A stretch of 41,069 bases of DNA from Chloroflexota bacterium (lineage in GTDB: Bacteria > Chloroflexota > Anaerolineae > Anaerolineales > Villigracilaceae), in contig JAKOVF010000400.1 of NCBI GenBank assembly GCA_029782225.1, positions 1 through 41,069 on the forward strand, read 5' to 3'. Shown here in pieces: positions 8,808 to 15,897 of this stretch (positions are counted from its first letter, which is position 1; every line of letters begins with the position of its first letter). The position numbers and the translations under genes are program-made. The notes beneath the pieces are model-generated. The model saw only the letters and a program-made list of their open reading frames with translations, made no database searches and was not told where the DNA came from.

Positions 8808-9275
8808 CTATTGTAGCAAAGATTCGACTTGCTCGCAGTGCTCCATCTCGTGCCTGGCCATACGCCGTGCCTGAGTAAAGACGCTATGCTTTCGCTCGAA
8901 AATAATCGCCGACCTCTCCCAATTCTCAAACGGCAAATCCTGCAAAACCCTTATCAGTGAGGAGCGGTGCAGAGTGAATGCCTGCAACGACTCGGAGAAT
9001 GGCAGTTCTGCGTATCGAGTCACCTTTGTCCACTTGCGCTCATTGATATCTGGTAGCACGGGCTCCTTCTCTGCCAGCATGGCATAGATGCTGTGCGTCC
9101 ATACATCCGCGCAGGAACGGATATGAGCCAGTATATCGCTCGCGGACCAGGCGTTCTTGTCTGCTCTGAAATGCAATTGAGCATCCTTGATCTCTGCTGT
9201 TGCATCCGCAAAGATTCGTGGTGTGTCCGCCAGAGCGATCAGGATTGTTTCAATCTCTTTTTTGGTCGCTTTCAT
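8808..9275 (-). CDS. DinB-like four-helix-bundle protein
   Basis: The 155-residue protein has the DinB/YfiT pattern: NAWSASDILAHIRSC with one putative metal His in the second helix and RMARHEMEHCEQ with HxxxH near the C-terminus. Such proteins bind a divalent metal and in some lineages are thiol-dependent S-transferases; which reaction this one performs cannot be told. Its ATG lies 26 bases inside the 3' end of the glycosyltransferase gene, so the two are coupled. It is the last gene before the terminator. Confidence 0.8.
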   Translation of the reverse strand: MKATKKEIETILIALADTPRIFADATAEIKDAQLHFRADKNAWSASDILAHIRSCADVWTHSIYAMLAEKEPVLPDINERKWTKVTRYAELPFSESLQAFTLHRSSLIRVLQDLPFENWERSAIIFERKHSVFTQARRMARHEMEHCEQVESLLQ

Positions 9276-10497
9276 GCGCCACCATTTCTTCCAGCAAACT
9301 CACTAATTGCCCTGCGATCTTGTCGCGGCTGAAATTTTCTTCGAGATATTTCCGCCCTTTCAGGCCCATTTCGCGAGCTTTGTTTTTGTTCGCTGCCAGC
9401 TTCGAAATCACATTCGCCAGCGCGGACGCATTCCCGGGCTCGGCAAAGAATCCGCACTCCGCGGCCTCCACTACGTCGCGAATCACGCCGTCAATCGCCA
9501 GTGCTACCGGTCGCCCGGCTGCCATGTAATCGAAGACTTTGTTTGGATAGGTTGTCTTGTATTCTTCAAGAGGCTTGAGGTTCGCGATACACGCATCTGC
9601 ACCTGCGAGGGTGCGAGGCATTTCGGTTTTTGGAACAGATGGCAGGAATGTCACATTCGTCAGTTTCATTTCCGCCGCGCGCGCCTGCAGCGCAGGTTTT
9701 TCTTTCCCATCCCCGAGAAGGACAATTTGGATTTTGGAGTCAGCCAGCTTGCTGGCGGCATCCAGAACAACATCCAGATCATTGGACATCCCATGCGCGC
9801 CCGCGTATAGCGCGACAAATTTATGCTCCAATTTATGGAGTCGACGAAATTCCGCGCCATCCTCATTCGGGTCAAACATGGACGGGTCCGCACCGTTGGG
9901 AATTAACTCTACTCGCTTTGCTCCTCGGCCTTTGACATGCTCCAAAAAGCCCGGGCTGTTCACCATCACCCGGTCCGCGCCGCGATACAGGAATCTTTCC
10001 AGCCATTCGGTAAGGCGGATCAAAATGGGATTCTTCAACACGCCAACAGCGATTGCAAATTGTGGCCATAAATCACGCACCTCAAAGAGGAAAGGTACGC
10101 GTTTGATCCTTGCCAGCGCCCATGCGGTGGCCCCTTGAAAGATCGGCGGCGATGTACCCCAGATCAAATCCACATGCTTGACTTTCAGGCCAAGAAAGAA
10201 AGATGAAAACATGAAAGAGAAAAATGCGATGGCACGATGGAAGAAGGATTTGTGGTGGGCGGAATAGACGGAGGCGCGCAAAACCCTGACCGCCTCCCGG
10301 CCTCCCCCATTTTCGGAGAAAATGGGGGAGGTGCCGAAGGCGGAGGGGGTAGGAGCCCCCGTAATATAACTGACCGGGCTTGCGATCACCGTCACTTCAT
10401 GCCCCCGCGAAACGAGAAGACGCGCGAACTCATAGTGTCGCGTCCCGCCGGGTTCGTCGAGGGAGGCAAAGGCTTGATGGATAATGAGAATATGCAT
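9250..10497 (-). CDS. GT4-family glycosyltransferase
   Basis: A retaining GT-B glycosyltransferase of the WbuB/WecA-partner type, 415 residues. The ATG at 10497 starts the Rossmann strand MHILIIHQAF; an earlier in-frame start would be encoded by repeat DNA. Motifs are DEPGGTRHYEFARLL (donor-side loop), SPGFLEHVKGRG, IPNGADPSMFDP, and NKVFDYMAAGRPVALAIDG near the C-terminal nucleotide-sugar site. A hydrophobic stretch near residues 78-95 may touch the membrane. A perfect hairpin repeat (10301-10331) is read through in the variable loop after ASPVSYITG, giving an insert of about 22 Gly/Pro/Ser-rich residues. Its place beside a heparinase-like protein suggests surface polysaccharide assembly. 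Confidence 0.88.
   Translation of the reverse strand: MHILIIHQAFASLDEPGGTRHYEFARLLVSRGHEVTVIASPVSYITGAPTPSAFGTSPIFSENGGGREAVRVLRASVYSAHHKSFFHRAIAFFSFMFSSFFLGLKVKHVDLIWGTSPPIFQGATAWALARIKRVPFLFEVRDLWPQFAIAVGVLKNPILIRLTEWLERFLYRGADRVMVNSPGFLEHVKGRGAKRVELIPNGADPSMFDPNEDGAEFRRLHKLEHKFVALYAGAHGMSNDLDVVLDAASKLADSKIQIVLLGDGKEKPALQARAAEMKLTNVTFLPSVPKTEMPRTLAGADACIANLKPLEEYKTTYPNKVFDYMAAGRPVALAIDGVIRDVVEAAECGFFAEPGNASALANVISKLAANKNKAREMGLKGRKYLEENFSRDKIAGQLVSLLEEMVAHESDQKRD
10301..10331. repeat. Perfect hairpin repeat inside the glycosyltransferase gene
   Basis: Arm CCTCCCCCATTTTC (10301-10314), loop GGA, and exact complement (10318-10331). It is translated in frame as part of FGTSPIFSENGGGR. Flanking GAAGGCGGAGGGGG and GCCTCCCGGCC repeat the same theme, so the inserted unit is probably about 70 bases. 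Confidence 0.8.
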
Positions 10498-10501
10498 AAG
10501 G

Positions 10502-10556
10502 ACAATGGACGACGGACAACAGACGATGGTCAATGGTCAATTGTCTGTTGTCTGCT
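10502..10556. repeat. Low-complexity ACAATGGACGACGG-type repeat
   Basis: A tract of near-tandem words (ACAATGGACGACGGACAAC, GATGGTCAATGGTCAATTG, TCTGTTGTCTG) between the NUDIX and glycosyltransferase genes. It supplies the last codons and stop of the NUDIX gene. A related tract lies at 14469-14535. Confidence 0.6.
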
Positions 10557-10992
10557 CGTTCTCCTGAATTGTAACTGGTTCCCCCGGCCAACCTTCTTTG
10601 ACCGCCCGAAAAACGATCCCCGCCAGGGGACGCGGGAGGACATTCTTGTCTAAAATCTCTGAGATCGGCATCCACAGGGCAAGATAAGTTCCACGTTTTG
10701 GATTGTAATGAGTGAACTCTTTGCCAGTGCCTGTGCCAAATTCGCCACTGATCCTTTCGACGAGGAAAAAAGGTTGCAGATCCCCTTTGTAGCAGACGTC
10801 AGCAATCTTGCGAATGATCTTCACCTGCAGGCCCGTTTCCTCCAGCATTTCGCGAATAGCGGCTTCTTCGTGAGATTCCCCATTTTCCACGCGACCACCG
10901 GGGAAGCTGTAGTAATGCAAATCGCCGCGGTGACGTTCGATCAACGCGAGTTTGTCGTCTTCGATCAGGATGCAGCCGGCACGGATTCTCAT
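10537..10992 (-). CDS. NUDIX hydrolase
   Basis: A 151-residue pyrophosphohydrolase with the full Nudix box GGRVENGESHEEAAIREMLEETGL (about residues 32-54), including the metal-binding REMLEE. The substrate is a nucleoside diphosphate linked to some moiety and is not predictable; context would suit a nucleotide sugar. Its ATG overlaps the stop of the heparinase-like gene (ATGA). The final residues ENEQTTDN are encoded by repeat DNA, so the ancestral C-terminus was probably shorter. Confidence 0.88.
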   Translation of the reverse strand: MRIRAGCILIEDDKLALIERHRGDLHYYSFPGGRVENGESHEEAAIREMLEETGLQVKIIRKIADVCYKGDLQPFFLVERISGEFGTGTGKEFTHYNPKRGTYLALWMPISEILDKNVLPRPLAGIVFRAVKEGWPGEPVTIQENEQTTDN

Positions 10993-13016
10993 TTTGGAAA
11001 AATAAACTCCGTTACAAAACCAGACGGCAATCCTTCTGAGGCCGCCGTCATTGAAAAGGACAGCGCGGGCATTTTATTTCCGTAGCTTGGAGAAACCCAG
11101 CCATCTATGGTCTGGACATCAGCATTGCCCCACACGGACTCGCCTGCGCGCGCCAGACCGACCGTAAATTGATCTTCGAAGGCGGTTGCAAAGAAATAAT
11201 CCAGCCACAAGCGGACCGTCATCCGTCCGTGCGGGGAAAGCAGATTCAGGTCATAGCCAACCCCGTTGATCTTATCGGATGGAGTCTCGACGATTTGCCA
11301 TTCCCAATCTGGCAACAGCCAGTGGATGCGGAACAAATGCGTTTCCTTTGGTGGCTTGAATCCATCAAATTTCAGCTTCAGTCTTTCAAAAATAAAGTTA
11401 TCCCAGACGACCCAATGATCATCGTTGTAAACCGTCACGGTCCGTTCATGGCGGATATGCGGCTTGCGATAACCCCTGAGATAGGCTTCGACTTGCTGTA
11501 TCGCATTTTCATCTGCCGCAATCTCAGTTTTGGAATATGCGTTGACCCAATCCAAAACCAGGAATTTTCCGGCGCGTGTCATTTGGTCGCGGCCATCAAC
11601 GGTCACCGTGTTGTGAACCCGCGTTGTGACCAGCGGGTTTTCCCAGGGCGGTTCGGCATGATATGAATAGGTTCCCGCATCCTGTGCAATGTTAAGTCCG
11701 CGCCACCAAAGGTCTAGATGAAGTTGGTCGATGTGTGAGAGACGCGATTTGAAACGAGACGCTCGCAGATATGCCCAGGAATTTTGTCCGCGCAAATTGT
11801 CAGTAATATATGCGTCTGAATCTGTGACGCGCGCCGTTTCTTTGAGTCCCAGCCACAGGGACATCTCATCCCATACTCCCGGAGAAATCCCGGTCCGCAA
11901 AAACGCGCGGGCCGCGGCCTGCACGGTCGGGCGGAAGTCATTGAACGGGGTCACGCTCAAAGGAAGGATCGAAGCTCCATCGTTCGCCCCCAGGTTCGGG
12001 GTCCGGCCGGAGGCGCCGTCCAGGAGGGAGAACAGCCAGTGGGCAGAACGTCCTAGCGCCTGCGTAGTGATTGCAGAGAAGACATCCTGCTTAATCAAAT
12101 TCACCCACAGCGCGGTCTGGAGCATGAGGCGGTGATAATTGGTGCTGTGCTGAATGTATTCGCCGTAATCGCCGATCTGATTCTGAAAGGCCCAGTTGAG
12201 CCACTTCCAGCCAAGCGCGCTCCATTTTGGATTTTTGAAGAAGAGTCCTGCCGTGTACATCGCCGCGGATTCGGTGACGAGGTGATTGTTGTTCTGCGAG
12301 CGCGCATAGACGAGCGTTGGAGGAATGCGCGTTGCATGCTGCAAAATTGACTGAAGCAGAGCGCCGCGTCTTTCTGGACTGCTGGCTGGTGCCGTTTCAA
12401 AAGCATGCGCGGCCCAGACGAGGGTCATCATCCGAATCGCGACCTCCTGACCGTTCATCCAATGCGGGCCGCAGTTGACAGGATTCGCTTCGGTGAAAGT
12501 TTCGAAATACTTCCAAAATGCTTCAGCGTATTTGTTATCCTGGGTAAGGTGGTAGGCGCGGCCGAGAGGAAAGGCGAAGCCGAAGCGGGCGGGTTCCCAG
12601 AGGAATTTGATATCAGAGACTAGAGATTGGAGATTAGAGAGTAGTTGCGGGTTCCGTTCGTATGCTGTCCAATGATGGAGGGGGCCGTCGAGAGTAAGTT
12701 TGATATCCACTGGCTCGCTGCCAAACAGACGGAATTTGCCATCCAGGATTTCGTCGGCTTCGGCGAGAAGAGCTTGCTGACCATCGTCGCCTAAGATTTG
12801 CTTGAGTTGTTCGCGGTTGGGAAGAGGGAATAGATGAGCGATACTGCCCTTCGGGTACGATGTGGATAATTCGATACTCGACTTTCGAATATCGAATACC
12901 GGCGTGACACGCTTGTAATGTCCCGTGATCAGTCCAAACTTATATAAACCATATAACGCCAGCGGACGCGGCCCAAGTTGGAAGAGGTACTTGAGGGAGG
13001 CGGAGAGCGATGCCAT
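10989..13016 (-). CDS. Heparinase II/III-like polysaccharide lyase family protein
   Basis: The 675-residue protein has the two-part heparinase II/III architecture. An alpha-toroid occupies about residues 60-400, with NPVNCGPHWMNGQEVAIR, SQNNNHLVTESAAMY and EYIQHSTNYHRLML, where conserved Asn, His and Tyr line the cleft in this superfamily. A beta-sandwich follows from about 430, with HNTVTVDGRDQM and RHERTVTVYNDDHWVVWDNF. No signal peptide is seen, as is common for members encoded in capsule or exopolysaccharide clusters, where the role is less clear than for secreted lyases. Two short repeats are translated within it (about residues 38-53 and 122-135). It lies 33 bases after a NUDIX gene and overlaps the next one. 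Confidence 0.85.
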   Translation of the reverse strand: MASLSASLKYLFQLGPRPLALYGLYKFGLITGHYKRVTPVFDIRKSSIELSTSYPKGSIAHLFPLPNREQLKQILGDDGQQALLAEADEILDGKFRLFGSEPVDIKLTLDGPLHHWTAYERNPQLLSNLQSLVSDIKFLWEPARFGFAFPLGRAYHLTQDNKYAEAFWKYFETFTEANPVNCGPHWMNGQEVAIRMMTLVWAAHAFETAPASSPERRGALLQSILQHATRIPPTLVYARSQNNNHLVTESAAMYTAGLFFKNPKWSALGWKWLNWAFQNQIGDYGEYIQHSTNYHRLMLQTALWVNLIKQDVFSAITTQALGRSAHWLFSLLDGASGRTPNLGANDGASILPLSVTPFNDFRPTVQAAARAFLRTGISPGVWDEMSLWLGLKETARVTDSDAYITDNLRGQNSWAYLRASRFKSRLSHIDQLHLDLWWRGLNIAQDAGTYSYHAEPPWENPLVTTRVHNTVTVDGRDQMTRAGKFLVLDWVNAYSKTEIAADENAIQQVEAYLRGYRKPHIRHERTVTVYNDDHWVVWDNFIFERLKLKFDGFKPPKETHLFRIHWLLPDWEWQIVETPSDKINGVGYDLNLLSPHGRMTVRLWLDYFFATAFEDQFTVGLARAGESVWGNADVQTIDGWVSPSYGNKMPALSFSMTAASEGLPSGFVTEFIFPK
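12611..12648. repeat. GAGATTAGAGA-type repeat inside the heparinase-like gene
   Basis: Near-tandem GAGACTAGAGATTGGAGATT words, translated on the minus strand as LLSNLQSLVSDI. A related tract in the neighbouring oxidoreductase gene (14048-14082) gives QSLQSQVSSL. Confidence 0.6.
12865..12900. repeat. ATTCGATA-type palindromic repeat inside the heparinase-like gene
   Basis: Arms ATTCGATA (12869-12876) and TATCGAAT (12890-12897) around an inner TCGACTTTCGAA. Read in frame as VFDIRKSSIELSTS near the N-terminus of the protein. Confidence 0.6.
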
Positions 13017-13021
13017 GAAGG

Positions 13022-13052
13022 ACAGTGATAAGTGTTCAGTAATCAGTTGTCA
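13022..13052. repeat. CAGTGATAAGTGTTCAGTAATCAG-type repeat between genes
   Basis: Near-tandem words (CAGTGAT, AGTGTTCAGT, AATCAGTTG) filling the gap between the second NUDIX gene and the heparinase-like gene. The NUDIX stop codon lies at its edge. It resembles the tract translated at 14110-14180. Confidence 0.6.
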
Positions 13053-13502
13053 ATGAGAAGCTGTGCGTTTGAATTGTTCAATGACCGGGGTGATCGGCGG
13101 GCTGATATCTTCGGGGATTTCGAAGGGAGCAAACCATTGCCACTCAGTATGTTCATCGTTGAGTTTTACATCGCCGCGCCAATCGCGAGATAAATAGACG
13201 ATGGTCACATTATAAACTTCGTCGCCGTTGGGATACTTGTAATAAAGCTCCGGGCCGGAGAACACGCCGAAAAGCGACATTTCCCCGATTTCCAGCCTTG
13301 TCTCTTCGAGTGTTTCGCGTTTGGCCGCGTCTTCGACTATTTCACCCGGTTCAGTCGCGCCCCCGGGCGGACCCCAACAGCCGCTGTCCGAGCGTTTCAA
13401 GAGAAGCAAGCGGTTTTGCTCATCGAGCACGAGAATCGCGGCACCAACCATGAGAATTGGGCGATGTCCAATAAATTTACGGAGTTGGAGGATGTAGTCC
13501 AC
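13050..13502 (-). CDS. NUDIX hydrolase with altered Nudix box
   Basis: A 150-residue NUDIX protein beginning at a GTG two bases after the previous stop; this start keeps the usual N-terminus (MDYILQLRKFIGHRPILMVGA) of the subfamily. The box reads GGATEPGEIVEDAAKRETLEETRLEI, in which the conserved Gly of EExG is Arg, while the metal-binding RETLEE is kept. The substrate is unknown. Two NUDIX genes flank the heparinase-like gene in one operon; they are only distantly alike, so this is not a recent duplication. Confidence 0.85.
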   Translation of the reverse strand: MDYILQLRKFIGHRPILMVGAAILVLDEQNRLLLLKRSDSGCWGPPGGATEPGEIVEDAAKRETLEETRLEIGEMSLFGVFSGPELYYKYPNGDEVYNVTIVYLSRDWRGDVKLNDEHTEWQWFAPFEIPEDISPPITPVIEQFKRTASH

Positions 13503-13504
13503 AG

Positions 13505-15655
13505 TTATATTTGAATCGTTTGCCTGTTTTTTATTGATTCCACCGCCGCAAACGTGGACCTGGTCACGCCGATCAACTGTTCGTAGGGAATCGGTGGCTC
13601 GCCTCCTTCGCGAATGGACCTGGCGAAAGCGCGCATTTCGTCTTTCCAGCCTTTGTCCTGTGCGGCGAGCTTTTCTTCTTTCTTCTTTCCATCTTTCACA
13701 ATTTCTAGCATTCTAAAATCATCGATCACTGCAACCATGCCTTCGCAGAAAACTTCAAGGCGCTCCTTGGGAAAGGATTTGTCGCCGTTGGCGAGGTAAT
13801 CCACGACGCCGATGGACCCATCAGGGAAGGTGAAGGTCATGGAGACATTATCATCGCGGTATTTGCCATTGTTGGGGAGCGCATAGGCATTGACAGAGAT
13901 CGGGGCCGCGCCAACCAGAAAGGTGATGAAGTCAATGAAATGACAGCCCTCACCGATGATTCGTCCGCCACCGATCTCAGGGTCTTGAGTCCAGTGGTTG
14001 AGCGGGAGATAACCGGCGTTGACGCGGTAGTGGATATATTTGGGTTCGTGGAGGCTGGAGACTTGAGATTGTAGCGATTGGGCGAGAGGGGAGAATCTTC
14101 GATTAAAACCAGTGAGCAGTAAACAGTTGTCAGTTTTCAGTAGCTGTTCGCTGATAGCTGAAAGCTGTTCGCGATTGATAGCCAGCGGTTTCTCCACAAA
14201 AACATGCTTCCCAGCCTTCAGCGCTTTGATCACCAGGTCCGCGTGAGTATTGTGACGGGTGAGGATCGCGACCGTGTTGATGTTCGGGTCGTTGAGGATT
14301 TCATCCTCGCTGGATGTGGCGTACTGGAAGCCAAATTTTTGGCCGGAGTGCTGGGCGTGGAGTCCGCCGGAGGAGGCGATGCCGATGAGTTCAAAATCCT
14401 GGTTGTTTTTGATAACTGGCAATAGTGTTGCATTGGCATATAAACCAGCGCCTAATACACCAAGCTTGACCACAGACGACTGACGACGGATGACAGAGGG
14501 AAAGAGGACCTTGTTACTCGTTTCTCGTTTGTCGCCACTGGAATCATATGTCAGTACAACCCCAAGAAAATTCTCTTTTCTCTTTCCCGTAATCACATCA
14601 TACGCCTCTGTCGCCTCTTCAATTGGGAAGCGATGCGTGATCAGCGGCTGGACTTTCAACTTTCCACTTGATAACAATTCCACAATCGATTGGAAGTTAC
14701 GTCCCTCTGTCCAGCGGATATAGCCAATGGGGTAGTCCTGGCCGTTTTCTTCGTAATTTGCATCGTAGCGGCCAGGACCGTAAGAGCGCGAGTTTATGAA
14801 GGAGATTTCCTTTTCGTAGTAAATCTTGCGCGGGAAGTTAAGTCCCACTGCGCCGGTGGCGACTACTTTCGCGCGGTCACGGGCAATGACTGCGGCGAGT
14901 TCAACCGGGTCGTTTGAGGGCGTGTCCGCGCAGATGATGATGCTGTCGAAGCCGCGATTATTAGTGAATGCCTGAGCGGTTGATTCTGCCTGGTCACGCG
15001 CGACAGCTGGTAGTCCAAGAGAAGAGGCGAGCTGGATGCGGCTGGGGTCAAGGTCAATGCCGAGGACGCTGCATCCTGCCGCAGACGCCAGTTGAATCGT
15101 CAATAATCCCAAAAGCCCCAATCCAATTACGGCGACATTTTCTCCAAGCTGCGGTTCGGCCAGACGAAAACCGTGAAGTGCAATTGCGCCGAGGGTGGTG
15201 AAGGCCGCAGACTCGAAATCCACGTTTTCAGGGAGAGGCGTGAGCAGGTTACGCGGAACCACATTGTATTCAGCATGGACAGCATAACCGCCGCCCGCGC
15301 AAGCCACGCGTTGACCAACCTTGAATCCGGCCATGTCCGGTCCGAGCGCGACGATAGTGCCGGCAGATGAATAGCCGAGCGCCATCGGCTGGTCGAGGCG
15401 GTTGAATGCGGCTTGGACAGTCGGCATGAGGCCTTCGCGTTTCGCCTTATCCAGGACTTGCTTCACGAGATCGGGGCGGGAGCGCGCTTTACCGACGAGG
15501 CTCTTCCCGGCGAACTCAACAACCATGCGTTCGGTGCCAGCCGAGACGAGGGATGCAGATACTCTGACAAGCGCCTGTCCTGCACGTGGAGTGGGGACCG
15601 GGATTTCCTCGATGGTTGCCTTGCCGTTTTTGACGTTTTGAAGGAGTTGTTTCAT
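13505..15655 (-). CDS. Bi-domain oxidoreductase: MDR dehydrogenase fused to Gfo/Idh/MocA
   Basis: A 716-residue fusion common in polysaccharide gene clusters. Residues 1-365 form a zinc-type medium-chain dehydrogenase (GYSSAGTIVALGPDMAGF, and nucleotide-binding VIGLGLLGLLTIQLA). Residues from about 398 form a Gfo/Idh/MocA oxidoreductase, with Rossmann LGVLGAGLYANATLLP, the catalytic Lys in VEKPLAI and the His region GEGCHFIDFITFL. A linker of about 22 residues (373-395) and two more stretches are encoded by repeat DNA. The ATG at 15655 is chosen because the family begins MKQLLQNVKNG; a longer frame adds a basic tail without support. It is likely a sugar-nucleotide or glycoside oxidoreductase, first gene of the operon. 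Confidence 0.88.
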   Translation of the reverse strand: MKQLLQNVKNGKATIEEIPVPTPRAGQALVRVSASLVSAGTERMVVEFAGKSLVGKARSRPDLVKQVLDKAKREGLMPTVQAAFNRLDQPMALGYSSAGTIVALGPDMAGFKVGQRVACAGGGYAVHAEYNVVPRNLLTPLPENVDFESAAFTTLGAIALHGFRLAEPQLGENVAVIGLGLLGLLTIQLASAAGCSVLGIDLDPSRIQLASSLGLPAVARDQAESTAQAFTNNRGFDSIIICADTPSNDPVELAAVIARDRAKVVATGAVGLNFPRKIYYEKEISFINSRSYGPGRYDANYEENGQDYPIGYIRWTEGRNFQSIVELLSSGKLKVQPLITHRFPIEEATEAYDVITGKRKENFLGVVLTYDSSGDKRETSNKVLFPSVIRRQSSVVKLGVLGAGLYANATLLPVIKNNQDFELIGIASSGGLHAQHSGQKFGFQYATSSEDEILNDPNINTVAILTRHNTHADLVIKALKAGKHVFVEKPLAINREQLSAISEQLLKTDNCLLLTGFNRRFSPLAQSLQSQVSSLHEPKYIHYRVNAGYLPLNHWTQDPEIGGGRIIGEGCHFIDFITFLVGAAPISVNAYALPNNGKYRDDNVSMTFTFPDGSIGVVDYLANGDKSFPKERLEVFCEGMVAVIDDFRMLEIVKDGKKKEEKLAAQDKGWKDEMRAFARSIREGGEPPIPYEQLIGVTRSTFAAVESIKNRQTIQI
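14048..14082. repeat. GAGACTTGAGATT-type repeat inside the oxidoreductase gene
   Basis: Near-tandem GAGGCTGGAGACTTGAGATT words, read as AQSLQSQVSSLHEP. Same family as 12611-12648. Confidence 0.55.
14110..14180. repeat. TGATAGCTGAAAGCTG-type repeat inside the oxidoreductase gene
   Basis: Near-tandem AGTTGTCAGTTTTCAGTAG and CTGTTCGCTGATAGCTGAAA words, read in frame as EQLSAISEQLLKTDNCLL just after the VEKPLAI catalytic segment. The LSAIS peptide is the usual translation of this dispersed repeat type. Confidence 0.65.
14469..14535. repeat. GACGACTGACGACGG-type repeat at the domain junction
   Basis: Tract including CCACAGACGACTGACGACGG and TTACTCGTTTCTCGTTTGTC. It is translated as GDKRETSNKVLFPSVIRRQS, exactly at the MDR-Gfo/Idh boundary, so repeat DNA forms the linker of the fusion. 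Confidence 0.6.
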
Positions 15656-15812
15656 GTGAGTGGGGTCGTGCTTGCTTTTGTGATTTTGTTTTGCAGCGCG
15701 GAAAGTATAACCCATCTCCTCGTTTCATCTTTTGCCCAAATAAAGTGTGACGGTAGCCGGCATTTCGTATCAGGACGAATGTCACCTTTACGGTTAAGGA
15801 AAAACTTAATTA

Positions 15813-15841
15813 TTGACTACCTATTCTCGAAATGCTATTCT
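15813..15841 (+). promoter_or_regulatory. Sigma-70-like promoter of the tungsten oxidoreductase gene
   Basis: TTGACT (15813-15818), 17-base spacer, TATTCT (15836-15841). It lies 56 bases before the ATG, which has an AAGGAG ribosome site. Upstream at 15761-15781 an inverted repeat (CATTTCGT/ACGAATG) is a possible operator. Confidence 0.55.
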
Positions 15842-15897
15842 GATTTCAAGCCATCGAAAGTATTGGCGCGTTTTCATATGCAAAAAAGGAGACAACT

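Noticed and set aside
10502..14180. Possible CRISPR-like array, because of many short near-repeats.
   Set aside because: The repeats belong to different families, are not regularly spaced, have no unique spacers and lie inside genes.
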